Assembly: GCF_013386115.1 (NCBI RefSeq)
Contig: NZ_JACAOR010000007.1
Span: 396,702 to 460,701, forward strand
DNA: 64,000 nucleotides
DNA from: Pseudomonas gingeri
Lineage (GTDB): Bacteria; Pseudomonadota; Gammaproteobacteria; Pseudomonadales; Pseudomonadaceae
Direction of reading: 5' to 3'
The stretch's first letter is position 1; each line of letters starts with the position of its first letter. Position numbers and translations under genes: made by a program. The notes beneath the pieces are model-generated. The model did not search any database. It was given only the letters and a program-made list of their open reading frames with translations, and was not told the DNA's origin. Shown in pieces: positions 1-8,412 of the stretch.

Positions 1-232
1 GGGCCAGCGCGGTGCGCAGTTGCTCCTGGGCGGTGGACGGGCCGACGGAGACGACGACGATTTCAGTGGCCACGCCTTTTTCTTTCAGGCGTACCGCTTC
101 TTCCACTGCGATTTCGCAGAAGGGGTTCATCGACATCTTGACGTTGGCGAGGTCTACGCCGGAATTGTCCGCCTTGACGCGAACCTTGACGTTGTAATCG
201 ACAACGCGTTTGACAGCTACAAGAACCTTCAT
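1..232 (-). CDS. etfB: Electron transfer flavoprotein subunit beta (5' part only)
   Basis: The first 77 codons of EtfB are present and the gene runs off the left edge. EtfB pairs with EtfA to form the soluble FAD/AMP flavoprotein that collects electrons from acyl-CoA and other dehydrogenases in the cytoplasm. The N-terminus MKVLVAVKRVVDYNVKVRVK and the following NPFCEIAVEEAVRLKE stretch are typical of the family. The ATG at 230-232 follows a GAGG ribosome site. It is divergent from the ETF-ubiquinone oxidoreductase gene, the next enzyme in electron flow, so the shared upstream region probably coordinates both. etfA is expected beyond the left edge. Confidence 0.95.
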   Translation of the reverse strand, partial: MKVLVAVKRVVDYNVKVRVKADNSGVDLANVKMSMNPFCEIAVEEAVRLKEKGVATEIVVVSVGPSTAQEQLRTALA

Positions 233-603
233 GGATTCCTCACTCTCCGGTGAAAAGAAAGTCGCCTAGGCGAACCTGGCGGTTGATGCTCATTGGCCCA
301 GGAGGACCTCCAAAAACGCCGACACGCTGAAAAGCGGATCCTTTTTCCCCGATAACTACCGTTCGTCCGACGTGACTATGCAGTCACGGGTCGTCGGGAC
401 GTGTAAACTCCGCGCCGAACCGGCGTGGTGCTTCACGTTCGGGTGCCTTCGCCCTGTCTTTGGACGTACTCCTGCGAGCCGCATTTAGCCTACGGCGAAC
501 GCAAAACCGCCCGTATCTTGACCGGAACGCCTATTCCGGTCAATACGGCAAAATGGCCAGTCATAAGCCGCGCTACTTTGATTTATCTGGCTTCCAGCGA
601 TTT
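233..603. other. Intergenic region upstream of etfB, with a small inverted repeat
   Basis: I see no convincing gene in these 371 bases. Open frames here lack ribosome sites and family features. A perfect 6-bp inverted repeat with a 4-base loop (GTGACT-ATGC-AGTCAC) sits at 372-387, about 140 bases upstream of etfB. It could be an operator or a hairpin in the etfB leader. I could not identify a clear promoter for etfB on the minus strand. Confidence 0.4.
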
Positions 604-648
604 CAAACAAACGTTTGTATTGGACGCTGGTGGTGGTGTAGATATAAT
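604..648 (+). promoter_or_regulatory. PsrA-type operator abutting a sigma70 promoter for ETF-QO
   Basis: CAAAC-AAAC-GTTTG at 604-617 exactly fits the published PsrA consensus (G/C)AAAC-N2-4-GTTT(G/C). It ends two bases before a near-consensus sigma70 promoter, TTGGAC at 620-625 and TATAAT at 643-648 with a 17-base spacer, giving an expected start near 655. PsrA is the long-chain fatty-acid-responsive TetR repressor of Pseudomonas. A site here would derepress the ETF-QO electron exit route during beta-oxidation. The sequence match is seen directly; binding is inferred. Confidence 0.75.
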
Positions 649-772
649 GCGCCGCCTAGAGAGAAAGATGTCTCGCCGTGATCCTCTTCCCGACGTGGGG
701 CAGGAATACTGGAGCGCGACACCAAACCTCCACCATTAGAAAAACTGTTGAGCCTTGAGTAGGAGAGAGTCT

Positions 773-2437
773 GTGGAACGCGAATACATGGAATTCGACG
801 TGGTCATCGTCGGTGCCGGCCCCGCAGGCCTGTCCGCCGCTTGCCGGCTGAAACAGAAAGCGGCCGAAGCGGGTCAGGAAATCAGCGTCTGCGTGGTGGA
901 AAAAGGCTCCGAAGTCGGTGCCCATATCCTTTCCGGCGCAGTGTTCGAACCACGGGCCCTGAACGAACTGTTCCCTGACTGGAAAGAACTCGGCGCGCCG
1001 CTGAACACCCCCGTCAAGCGTGACGACATCTATGTCCTGCGCAGCGGCGAGACCTCGACCAAGGTCCCCGACTTCTTTGTGCCCAAGACCATGCACAACG
1101 AAGGCAACTACATCATCTCCCTGGGCAACCTGTGCCGCTGGCTGGCCCAGCAGGCCGAGAACCTGGGCGTGGAGATCTACCCGGGCTTCGCCGCCCAGGA
1201 AGCGCTGTTCGACGAGAACGGCGTGGTCCGCGGGATCATCACCGGCGACCTCGGTGTCGACCGTGAAGGCAACCCGAAGGAAGGCCTGTACACCCCCGGC
1301 ATGGAACTGCGCGGCAAGTACACGCTGTTCGCCGAAGGCTGCCGCGGGCATATCGGCAAGCAACTGATTTCGCGTTTCAAGCTCGACAGCGACGCCGATG
1401 CCCAGCACTACGGCATCGGCCTGAAGGAAATCTGGGAAATCGACCCGGCCAAGCATGAACCGGGCCTGGTGGTGCACACCGCCGGCTGGCCGCTGGACAT
1501 CATGAGCGCCGAGAACACCGGCGGCTCGTTCCTCTATCACCTGGAAAACAACCAGGTGGTGGTCGGCCTGATCGTCGACCTGTCCTACAGCAACACCTTC
1601 CTGTCGCCGTTCGACGAGTTCCAGCGCCTCAAGCATCACCCGGTGCTCAAGCAGTACCTGGAAGGCGGCAAGCGCATCAGCTACGGCGCCCGCGCCATCT
1701 GCAAGGGCGGCCTGAACTCGCTGCCGAAGATGATCTTCAACGGCGGCGCGCTGATCGGCTGCGACCTGGGCACCCTGAACTTCGCCAAGATCAAGGGCAG
1801 CCACACTGCCATGAAGTCCGGCATGCTCGCCGCCGAAGCCGTGGCCGAGAAGCTGCTGGCCGGCGCCGAGGGTGGCGATCAGCTGACCGGCTACGTCGAG
1901 TCGTTCAAGGCCAGCTGGCTGTACGAAGAACTGTTCGCCAGCCGCAACTTCGGCCCGGCGATGCACAAGTTCGGGCCGATCATCGGCGCGGGCTTCAACT
2001 GGTTCGACCAGAACATCATGGGCGGCAAGCTGCCGTTCACCCTGCACGATACCAAGCCGGACTACGCCTGCCTGAAGCTGGCCAAGGACTCGACGAAAAT
2101 CGATTATCCGAAGCCGGATGGCAAGCTGAGCTTCGACAAGCTGAGCTCAGTGTTCATCTCGGGTACCAACCATGAAGAAGAGCAGCCGTGCCACCTGAAG
2201 CTGAAGGATCCGAGCATCCCGATCAGCAAGAACCTGCCGATGTACGACGAGCCGGCACAGCGCTACTGCCCGGCCGGGGTCTACGAAGTGATCACCCGGG
2301 AAGACGGCGAGAAGCGTTTCCAGATCAACGCCCAGAACTGTGTGCACTGCAAGACCTGTGACATCAAGGACCCTGCGCAGAACATCACCTGGGTGACGCC
2401 GGAAGGCGCCGGCGGACCGACCTACCCGAACATGTAG
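773..2437 (+). CDS. Electron transfer flavoprotein-ubiquinone oxidoreductase
   Basis: This membrane-associated FAD and [4Fe-4S] enzyme passes electrons from reduced ETF to ubiquinone. The N-terminus carries the FAD dinucleotide motif GAGPAGL within the first 20 residues. The C-terminal 60 residues hold the cluster ligands, in CPAGVYE and then CVHCKTCDIKDP. The length of 554 residues is normal. I start at GTG 773, which follows AGGAGAGAG at 760-768. An in-frame TTG at 755 lies upstream of that ribosome site and is less likely. The gene is divergent from etfB and is followed at once by a strong terminator, so it is probably monocistronic and controlled by the PsrA-type promoter upstream. Confidence 0.97.
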   Translation: MEREYMEFDVVIVGAGPAGLSAACRLKQKAAEAGQEISVCVVEKGSEVGAHILSGAVFEPRALNELFPDWKELGAPLNTPVKRDDIYVLRSGETSTKVPDFFVPKTMHNEGNYIISLGNLCRWLAQQAENLGVEIYPGFAAQEALFDENGVVRGIITGDLGVDREGNPKEGLYTPGMELRGKYTLFAEGCRGHIGKQLISRFKLDSDADAQHYGIGLKEIWEIDPAKHEPGLVVHTAGWPLDIMSAENTGGSFLYHLENNQVVVGLIVDLSYSNTFLSPFDEFQRLKHHPVLKQYLEGGKRISYGARAICKGGLNSLPKMIFNGGALIGCDLGTLNFAKIKGSHTAMKSGMLAAEAVAEKLLAGAEGGDQLTGYVESFKASWLYEELFASRNFGPAMHKFGPIIGAGFNWFDQNIMGGKLPFTLHDTKPDYACLKLAKDSTKIDYPKPDGKLSFDKLSSVFISGTNHEEEQPCHLKLKDPSIPISKNLPMYDEPAQRYCPAGVYEVITREDGEKRFQINAQNCVHCKTCDIKDPAQNITWVTPEGAGGPTYPNM

Positions 2438-2454
2438 TTCGCCCGCCCGTCACG

Positions 2455-2480
2455 AAAAGGCCCCCTGGGGGCCTTTTTTT
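2455..2480 (+). terminator. Rho-independent terminator after ETF-QO
   Basis: A hairpin AAGGCCCCC-TG-GGGGGCCTT followed by a run of T residues lies 18 bases after the ETF-QO stop codon. It has a GC-rich stem and a U-tract in the correct direction. Confidence 0.93.
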
Positions 2481-2482
2481 AT

Positions 2483-2580
2483 GATCGTTCCCACGCTCCG
2501 CGTGGGAATGCCTCACTGGACGCTCCGCGTCCGCTCTGCAGGTGACGCCTGCCCATGCAGCGCGTGGGAACGCTCACTGG
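2483..2580. repeat. GATCGTTCCCACGC-type intergenic palindromic repeat
   Basis: This is the first copy of the second repeat family in the window. It is built from nested inverted repeats, GATCGTTCCCACGC / GCGTGGGAA and GACGCTCCGCGTC. Related copies lie near 11819, 20284, 21204 and 57178. Its right end overlaps the last codons and stop of the AraC-family gene at 2574. Confidence 0.8.
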
Positions 2581-3473
2581 ACTGCCAGGCTCCCCTCTTC
2601 CACCGGGCTGTGTTCGAAGTAGCGCTTGTACTCCCGACTGAACTGCGACGTGCTCTGGTAGCCCACCCGATGCGCCACCTGGGCCACGCCCAGGCCATCA
2701 CTGACCAGCAACCGCTGGGCCTTGATCAGGCGCAGGCGCTTGAGGTACTGCACCGGCGACAACAGGGTGCTGCGCTTGAAATGCTCGTGGAAGGTCGAGG
2801 TGCTCATGTTCGCGTAACCCGCCAGGGTATCGACGTTCAGCGGCTCGGCGAAATGCTCGTGCAGATGGCTGAGGGAGGCGGCCAGCCGGGCAAACTGCCC
2901 CTGCTGTTCCACCAGCGCCCGCAGTACATCGGCCTGGGGTCCGCGCAGCGCGGCGAACAGCACCTCGCGCAGGCGCGCCTGTCCCATGACCCGGCACTCC
3001 AGCGGATCATGCAGGCAACGCAACAAGCGTTCCACGCTCAGGCGCATCTCGTCGTCCAGTGCCACCGAGGTCATCGACTCCGGTGTCTGCGACGAAGCCC
3101 CGCGCTCCGTCGCCAGGCCCATGGCCAGCACCAGTTCGCTCAACATCGCCCGGTCGATACCGATGGACACGCCGAGCAACGGCTCGTCCTGCGTGGCAAA
3201 GGTCTCGTACTCGAAAGGCACCGGCAGCGCCTGGATCAGGTAATGCCCCGCCCCATACTCGAGGATGCGCGGCCCCAGGTAGGCGAGCTTGCTGCCCTGG
3301 GCGATGATCATCAGGCTCGGCTCGTAGATCTGCGGGCAGCGCGAGACATTGCCGTAGGCCGCCACGATGTTCACCTGGGGCAGCGGGGTCGGCAGGAAGC
3401 CCGAACGAGATGCCAGGGGCTGGAGCAATGAAACCAGGGTGGCATTGGCGTCGAGATGACGGGTCAACTGCAT
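2574..3473 (-). CDS. AraC-family transcriptional regulator
   Basis: The protein has an N-terminal AraC-type cupin/arm domain (about residues 20-170, with PSLMIIAQGSKLAYLG) and a C-terminal double helix-turn-helix (about residues 200-290, containing TLAGYANMSTSTFHEHFK and VAHRVGYQSTSQFSREYK). It matches the AraC_N/HTH_18 architecture often found beside alcohol dehydrogenase genes. I start at ATG 3473 (MQLTRHLDANATLVS); a TTG start at 3503 would add ten residues without a better ribosome site. It is divergent from the alcohol dehydrogenase gene 180 bases away and is its likely regulator. The stop codon lies in the edge of the adjacent intergenic repeat, so the last few residues may be repeat-derived. 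Confidence 0.9.
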   Translation of the reverse strand: MQLTRHLDANATLVSLLQPLASRSGFLPTPLPQVNIVAAYGNVSRCPQIYEPSLMIIAQGSKLAYLGPRILEYGAGHYLIQALPVPFEYETFATQDEPLLGVSIGIDRAMLSELVLAMGLATERGASSQTPESMTSVALDDEMRLSVERLLRCLHDPLECRVMGQARLREVLFAALRGPQADVLRALVEQQGQFARLAASLSHLHEHFAEPLNVDTLAGYANMSTSTFHEHFKRSTLLSPVQYLKRLRLIKAQRLLVSDGLGVAQVAHRVGYQSTSQFSREYKRYFEHSPVEEGSLAVQ

Positions 3474-3653
3474 GGCAAAAACTTCACGGAAAAAGGGATG
3501 CAAACATCATCGCAGGTCCTGGGCGACATGAAAGTGGCCGGCCGCCGATGCCGGAGGATTAGGCATGACACTCGGAGGAATCGTCATGGCCGGCTCGCCG
3601 GGCGACGCAGAGAATGGCCCGCCTCAACCGTCACTGCCTTGCGAGGTTTTTCC

Positions 3654-4706
3654 ATGTACACCGCCATCGGTTATGCCGCTCAATCGGCCACCACTCCCCT
3701 CGCCCCCATGACCTTCCAGCGTCGCGCGCCACGACCGGACGATGTCGCCATCGAGATTCTCTACTGCGGCGTCTGCCACTCAGATATCCACCAGGCCCGC
3801 AACGAATGGGGCATCGCCGTCTACCCGCTGATGCCGGGCCATGAAATCGTCGGCAAGGTCACCGCCGTCGGTGGCGATGTCACCCGCTACAAGGTCGGCG
3901 ATCTGGTCGGCGTCGGCTGCATGGTCGACTCCTGCCGCCACTGCGAAGCCTGCCATGCCGACCTGGAACAATACTGCCTGGAAGGCATGACCATGACCTA
4001 CGGCGGCGCCGACCGCGTGGACGGCAGTCTCACCATGGGCGGTTACTCCGACAGCGTGGTGGTCAGCGAACGCTTCGTCCTGCGTATCCCGGAAAAACTC
4101 GACCTGGCCAGCGCCGCCCCGCTGCTTTGCGCCGGCATCACCATGTACTCGCCGATCAAGCACTACGGCATCAAGGCCGGTGACAAGGTCGGCGTGCTCG
4201 GCATGGGTGGCCTGGGTCACATGGGCATCAAGCTGGCCAAGGCCGTGGGTGCCGAAGTCACCCTGTTCACCCGCTCCGCCAGCAAGGCCGAGGAAGCCCG
4301 TCGCCAGGGTGCCGATCATGTGATCGTGTCCACCGACGACAAACAGATGCAGGCCGCCGCCGGGCACTTCGATTTCCTGCTGGACACCATCCCGGTGCAG
4401 CACGACCTCAATCCCTACCTCGATACCCTGCGCTTTGACGGCGTGCATATCCTGGTGGGCCTGATCGAACCGGTGGACCCGGCACTGCATGCCGGCAAGC
4501 TGGTGATGAAGCGCCGCGTGCTGGCCGGCTCGCTGATCGGCGGTATCGCCGAAACCCAGGAAGTGCTGGATTTCTGCGCCGAGCACAACATCACCTGCGA
4601 TATCGAAATGCTCGATATCCGCGATATCAACGAGGCCTACAGCCGCATGATCGCCGGGGATGTGAAATACCGCTTCGTCATCGATATGGCGACGCTGAAG
4701 GTCTGA
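3654..4706 (+). CDS. Zinc-dependent NAD(P)H alcohol dehydrogenase (YahK/CAD-like)
   Basis: This 350-residue medium-chain dehydrogenase probably reduces aldehydes or oxidises alcohols in the cytoplasm. The catalytic zinc motif CGVCHSD is near residue 40 and the GHE motif follows at PLMPGHEIVG. The structural zinc cysteines lie in CRHCEACHADLEQYC, and the Rossmann motif is GVLGMGGLGHMG. This pattern fits the cinnamyl alcohol dehydrogenase/YahK subgroup, which often prefers NADPH. ATG 3654 follows GAGG with 8-base spacing. Upstream in-frame starts extend into the divergent promoter region and lack homology. The likely regulator is the divergent AraC-family protein. The natural substrate cannot be told from sequence. 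Confidence 0.92.
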   Translation: MYTAIGYAAQSATTPLAPMTFQRRAPRPDDVAIEILYCGVCHSDIHQARNEWGIAVYPLMPGHEIVGKVTAVGGDVTRYKVGDLVGVGCMVDSCRHCEACHADLEQYCLEGMTMTYGGADRVDGSLTMGGYSDSVVVSERFVLRIPEKLDLASAAPLLCAGITMYSPIKHYGIKAGDKVGVLGMGGLGHMGIKLAKAVGAEVTLFTRSASKAEEARRQGADHVIVSTDDKQMQAAAGHFDFLLDTIPVQHDLNPYLDTLRFDGVHILVGLIEPVDPALHAGKLVMKRRVLAGSLIGGIAETQEVLDFCAEHNITCDIEMLDIRDINEAYSRMIAGDVKYRFVIDMATLKV

Positions 4707-4713
4707 CACCCCG

Positions 4714-4798
4714 AGGGAGCTGGCCTGCCAGCGAAGAGGCCCGCAAGCCTTGCAGCGCCTGATCGGCCGCTATCGCCGGCAAGCCGGCTCCCACAGGG
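4714..4798. repeat. REPIN (inverted pair of REP sequences)
   Basis: Two REP ends, GGGAGCTGGCCTGCCAGCGA and TCGCCGGCAAGCCGGCTCCC, face each other around about 40 bases. They lie between the convergent alcohol dehydrogenase and IclR genes. This is the first of several copies of the same Pseudomonas REP family in the window. Confidence 0.85.
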
Positions 4799-4837
4799 TT
4801 CGTGCCACACGCTCAATCCCACAGGTCACAGGGATGG

Positions 4838-5647
4838 TCAGCCGCCCAGTTCCGCCGAAATACCCGCCGCGGCTTTCTTGATCAGCGGAATCAGCTCGGC
4901 CATCTTCTCCAGCGGCATGTAAGGCACGGTACTGGCGATACTGATACCGGCGACAATGCGCCGGCCGGCATCGCGGATCGGCGCCGCCACGCAGCGGATC
5001 GACGGTTCGTTGTCTTCCAGGTCGAACGCATAACCGCCCGCCGCATACTCCTGCATACGCTGCAGGAACTGCTCCCAGGATGCTTCCCGGTGCTGCGGCC
5101 ACAGCGCATTTTTCCCCGCCGCCGGCAGGCTCGCTTCATACAATCGTTGCCATTCCCGTGCCGTATCGTCGAGCAGCAGTGCCTTGCCGATCCCGGTGCG
5201 TGCCAACGGCATGCGATGACCGACCCGCGAACGCATCTCCGGGCCGTTGCGCCCCGGATTCTTGTGCAGGTACAGCACATCGTCATCCTCGCGGATCGCC
5301 AGGTGGATGGTGTCGCCGGTCAGGCTCGACAACTCGTCCAGGTACGGCACGGCCAGGGTCACCAGTGGCAGTTCTTCCCGTGCCTGGAAACCCAGTTCGA
5401 TCAGCTTCGGTCCCAGCAGGTAGCCGACCTGCGGCACCACCCGCAGATAGCGTTCTTCCACCAGGCAGCTGGCCAGGCGATGGGTGGTGCTGCGCGTGGT
5501 GCCGATGCGCCGGGCGATCTCCTTGAGATCACGGGCACCAGCGGCCACCGCCTGCACCACGCCCAGGCCACGCAGCAGGGTCTGGGTGCCGGTGGGCGCG
5601 GCCTCCTTGGCCGTGTTCGTCGGGGAGATCGGAGCGTCTTCCTGCAT
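4838..5647 (-). CDS. IclR-family transcriptional regulator
   Basis: This 269-residue regulator has an N-terminal winged helix (about residues 20-85, with LKEIARRIGTTRSTTHRLAS). A C-terminal IclR effector domain follows (about 95-265, with GHRMPLARTGIGKALL and the GISIAST strand). IclR proteins bind small acids or sugar derivatives and can repress or activate. It is the last gene of the nine-gene minus-strand sugar operon, about 110 bases after araH, so it probably senses galactose, galactonate or a related intermediate and controls the operon promoter near 14.8 kb. E. coli uses a GntR protein, DgoR, for galactonate, so this would be a different regulator doing a similar job. ATG 5647 is the family-consistent start. 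Confidence 0.9.
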   Translation of the reverse strand: MQEDAPISPTNTAKEAAPTGTQTLLRGLGVVQAVAAGARDLKEIARRIGTTRSTTHRLASCLVEERYLRVVPQVGYLLGPKLIELGFQAREELPLVTLAVPYLDELSSLTGDTIHLAIREDDDVLYLHKNPGRNGPEMRSRVGHRMPLARTGIGKALLLDDTAREWQRLYEASLPAAGKNALWPQHREASWEQFLQRMQEYAAGGYAFDLEDNEPSIRCVAAPIRDAGRRIVAGISIASTVPYMPLEKMAELIPLIKKAAAGISAELGG

Positions 5648-5755
5648 ATCCAGCCTATGAGAGGTGTACCAGAACGGCGGCCATTATGGCCTTTCGCTTG
5701 CCGGCTGTGGAGCACGACCAGCCGACTTCGGGAACAGGAGACGATGCCCTGCGCG

Positions 5756-6721
5756 TCAACGCTGTTTCAGCCGGTCGATGATCACCGCCACCAGCAGGAT
5801 CGAACCGCGAATCACGTACTGGTAGAAGGTGTCGATATTCTTCAGGTTCATCGCGTTCTCGATGATCGCCAGGATCAGCACTCCGGCAATCACATGGCGG
5901 ATCAGGCCGATCCCGCCACTGAGGGACACCCCGCCCAGCACACAGGCGGAAATCACCGTCAGCTCGAAGCCCTGGCCGATCATCGGTTGGCCGGAGGTCA
6001 TGCGCGAGGCCAGGATCACCCCGGCCAGCGCGCCAATCAGGCCGTGCACGGCGAAGATGATGATCTTGGTCCGGTCCACCTGCACCCCTGCCAGCAACGC
6101 CGCTTCCTGGTTACCGCCAATGGCCATGGTGTTGCGCCCGTAGGTGGTGTAGTTGAGCAGCCAGCCGAAGAACAGGAAGCACAGCACGGTGATCACGATC
6201 GGCACCGGCACGCCGAACAGCTGGCCGTTGCCGAAGACAAAGAACCCTTCGTCCATCACGCCGACCGCCTTGCCGCTGGAAAAGATATAGGCCAGCCCGC
6301 GGACGATCTGCATGGTCGCCAGGGTGGCGATCAGCGCATTGATACGCAGCTTGGCGATCACGATCCCGTTGATCAGCCCCACGCACAGGCCCATCGCCAG
6401 GGCCGCCGAGACACCGAGAAAGACGCTGTCGGTATCGCGGATGACAATCCCCGCCACCACCCCCGCACAGGCGATCACCGAGCCCACCGACAGGTCGAAG
6501 TGACCCGAGGCCAGGCAGAACAGCATGGTGCAGGCGGCGATCCCGGTCGTCGAAATCGCCAGGCCGAGGCCGCGCATGTTCAGCGGGGAAAGAAAGTTGT
6601 CGATGAACAGCGTGCAGAACAGGAAGATCCCCAGCGCTGCCAGGAGCATCACCCAATCGTCGAAAAACTTGCGTTGATTCAGACCCAGCCAGAACGCGCC
6701 CGGCGTTTTTACCTGTGACAT
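5756..6721 (-). CDS. araH: Sugar ABC transporter permease (AraH-like)
   Basis: This 321-residue polytopic inner-membrane permease belongs to the BPD_transp_2 family (ribose/arabinose/galactose type). It has about ten hydrophobic segments and the conserved cytoplasmic loop GRNTMAIGGNQEAALLAGV near residues 205-225. It would form the channel with the AraG-like ATPase and AraF-like binding protein encoded upstream. I start at ATG 6721 (MSQVKTPG), which follows GAGGTGG. A start at 6754 would add residues upstream of that ribosome site. The araG-araH gap contains three or more tandem hairpin repeats that may tune relative expression. The araH name rests mainly on the strong similarity of the binding protein to AraF. 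Confidence 0.9.
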   Translation of the reverse strand: MSQVKTPGAFWLGLNQRKFFDDWVMLLAALGIFLFCTLFIDNFLSPLNMRGLGLAISTTGIAACTMLFCLASGHFDLSVGSVIACAGVVAGIVIRDTDSVFLGVSAALAMGLCVGLINGIVIAKLRINALIATLATMQIVRGLAYIFSSGKAVGVMDEGFFVFGNGQLFGVPVPIVITVLCFLFFGWLLNYTTYGRNTMAIGGNQEAALLAGVQVDRTKIIIFAVHGLIGALAGVILASRMTSGQPMIGQGFELTVISACVLGGVSLSGGIGLIRHVIAGVLILAIIENAMNLKNIDTFYQYVIRGSILLVAVIIDRLKQR

Positions 6722-6772
6722 AGCCACCTCGTCAGTCTTCAATTCCACGAACACGGGAATGTCTCTTGGGGC

Positions 6773-6868
6773 CCGCTGCGCGGGAGTGGTTCATTCCCGG
6801 GTTCGCGGGAGTGCCTCTTTATTCCCGCGTTCGCGGGAGTGGTTCTTTATTCCCGCGTCCGCGGGAGT
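6773..6868. repeat. Tandem 28-bp hairpin repeats between araG and araH
   Basis: A 28-bp unit of the form GTTCGCGGGAGTG-N9-ATTCCCGC starts at 6801, 6829 and 6857, with a degenerate copy near 6773. Each junction contains an inverted repeat, TCCCGCG-AA-CGCGGGA in the operon mRNA sense, so the transcript would fold into consecutive hairpins. The right-hand copy enters the 3' end of araG and supplies its stop codon. Confidence 0.85.
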
Positions 6869-8367
6869 GCCAATTGCAACAGCCGGGCCTCATCGGCCTC
6901 ACTGCGCGCCAGTTCGCCGGTGATCGCCCCTTCGCTCATCACCAGCAGCCGGTCGGCGATGCCCATGACTTCCATCAGGTCGCTGGACACCACGATCACC
7001 GCGATACCCCTGGCGGCCAGGTTGTGGATAATCTGGTAGATCTCCGCCTTGGCGCCGATATCGATGCCGCGGGTCGGTTCGTCGAGCAGCAGGACCTTCA
7101 TCGGCATCGATAGCCAACGACCGAGAATGGCCTTCTGCTGGTTGCCGCCGGACAGATAGAGAATCGGCTGCGCCGCCGACGGCGTGCGGATATTCAGGGC
7201 GGCGATCTGCCGTTGTGCGTTGTCCCGTTCCCAACCGCCCTGGATCAGGCAGCCAAAGCCGGCGTGATGGGCGCGGGCACTGATATTGATGTTCTCCGCG
7301 ACACTGGCGCGGGGCACGATGCCTTCCTTCTTGCGGTCCTCCGGGCACAGCAACACCCCCGCCGCGATGGCATCGCGAGGCGAGCGCAAGCGTACCTCCC
7401 GCCCTTCCAGCAACAACTGCCCGGCCTTGCCGCGGGCGAGCCCGGCCAGCAGTCGCAGCAGTTCCGTGCGCCCGGCACCGACCAGACCGAACAGGCCGAG
7501 CACCTCGCCCTTGGCGACGCTGAAGCTGACCGGTTCCTGCAAGCCAGGCCCCAGCAGCCCTTCGACCCGCAGGGCTTCGCCGAAGTGTTCGCGCGGCCGG
7601 TAGTTGTAGATATCCTGGATATCGCGGCCGACCATGCAGCTCACCAGTTGATCGACGCTCAGCTGGGCCATGTCCTCGAAGGTGCGCACAAAGCGCCCGT
7701 CCTTGAACACGGTCACCGCGTCGCAGATGCGGAACACCTCTTCCATCCGGTGCGAGACATACAGGATCACCCGCCCCTCGTCCCGCAGGCGCGCGATGAT
7801 CACCATCAACCGTTCGATCTCCCGCGCCGACAGGCTGCTGGTGGGTTCGTCGAAGGCAATCACCCGGGCGTTGCGCGACATCGCCTTGGCGATTTCCACC
7901 AGTTGCCGCTGGCCCAGGGACAGGCTGCCGAGACGGGTATCGGGATCGATCTCGTCGGCCAGGCCCTTGAGCAACTCGCGGGCACGACGGACCATCGCCC
8001 GCCGGTTGACCACGCCCCAGCGCGTCGGCATATGCCCCAGCAGCAGGTTTTCGGCCACGCTCATTTCCGGCACCAGTTGCAGTTCCTGGTGAATCACCGC
8101 GATACCGCTGGCGATGCTGTCGGCGGCGGACCTGAAGTGCAGGGTCTGTCCGCCGATCTGCAGGTGGCCGCTGTTGGGCGCATAGAAGCCGCCCAGGATC
8201 TTCAGCAGGGTCGACTTGCCGGCACCGTTTTCCCCCATCAGCGCATGCACGCTGTGGGGCCGGGCCTCGAAGCTGATCTGCGCCAGGGCGCGGACACCGG
8301 GGAATTCCTTGCCGATGCCGTTGAAGCGCAGACTGGCGCCGCTGTTCTGTTGGTTCGACATGTTCAT
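6847..8367 (-). CDS. araG: Sugar ABC transporter ATP-binding protein (AraG-like)
   Basis: This double ATPase of about 506 residues belongs to the monosaccharide importer class. The first domain has Walker A GENGAGKST and signature LSLGQRQLVEIAKA. The second has a degenerate P-loop GLVGAGRTELLR and signature LSGGNQQKAILGR, then the D-loop region LDEPTRGIDIG. The opening LRFNGIGKEFPGVRAL closely resembles AraG. ATG 8367 (MNMSNQ) follows AAGGCGAG; ATG 8361 is an alternative. It couples ATP hydrolysis to uptake through AraH. The last residues, ALPRTRE and stop, are encoded by a 28-bp hairpin repeat, so the native C-terminus may have been replaced by repeat insertion. Confidence 0.93.
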   Translation of the reverse strand: MNMSNQQNSGASLRFNGIGKEFPGVRALAQISFEARPHSVHALMGENGAGKSTLLKILGGFYAPNSGHLQIGGQTLHFRSAADSIASGIAVIHQELQLVPEMSVAENLLLGHMPTRWGVVNRRAMVRRARELLKGLADEIDPDTRLGSLSLGQRQLVEIAKAMSRNARVIAFDEPTSSLSAREIERLMVIIARLRDEGRVILYVSHRMEEVFRICDAVTVFKDGRFVRTFEDMAQLSVDQLVSCMVGRDIQDIYNYRPREHFGEALRVEGLLGPGLQEPVSFSVAKGEVLGLFGLVGAGRTELLRLLAGLARGKAGQLLLEGREVRLRSPRDAIAAGVLLCPEDRKKEGIVPRASVAENINISARAHHAGFGCLIQGGWERDNAQRQIAALNIRTPSAAQPILYLSGGNQQKAILGRWLSMPMKVLLLDEPTRGIDIGAKAEIYQIIHNLAARGIAVIVVSSDLMEVMGIADRLLVMSEGAITGELARSEADEARLLQLALPRTRE

Positions 8368-8412
8368 GTTCTCGCCTTGCGCTACTTGCACCCCCTCCGA
8401 GCCCGCCGCCGA

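Noticed and set aside
425..739. Small plus-strand gene before ETF-QO
   Set aside because: The frame covers the PsrA box and promoter, has no ribosome site and no recognisable domain.
656..2047. 463-residue minus-strand frame opposite ETF-QO
   Set aside because: Antisense shadow; ETF-QO has FAD and iron-sulfur motifs on the plus strand.
4802..6718. Long plus-strand frame across the IclR and araH genes
   Set aside because: It spans two well-supported minus-strand genes and their gap; composition is typical of antisense frames.
6773..6868. Possible CRISPR or attenuator array between araG and araH
   Set aside because: The units are contiguous 28-bp hairpins without spacers of unique sequence; better described as tandem palindromic repeats.
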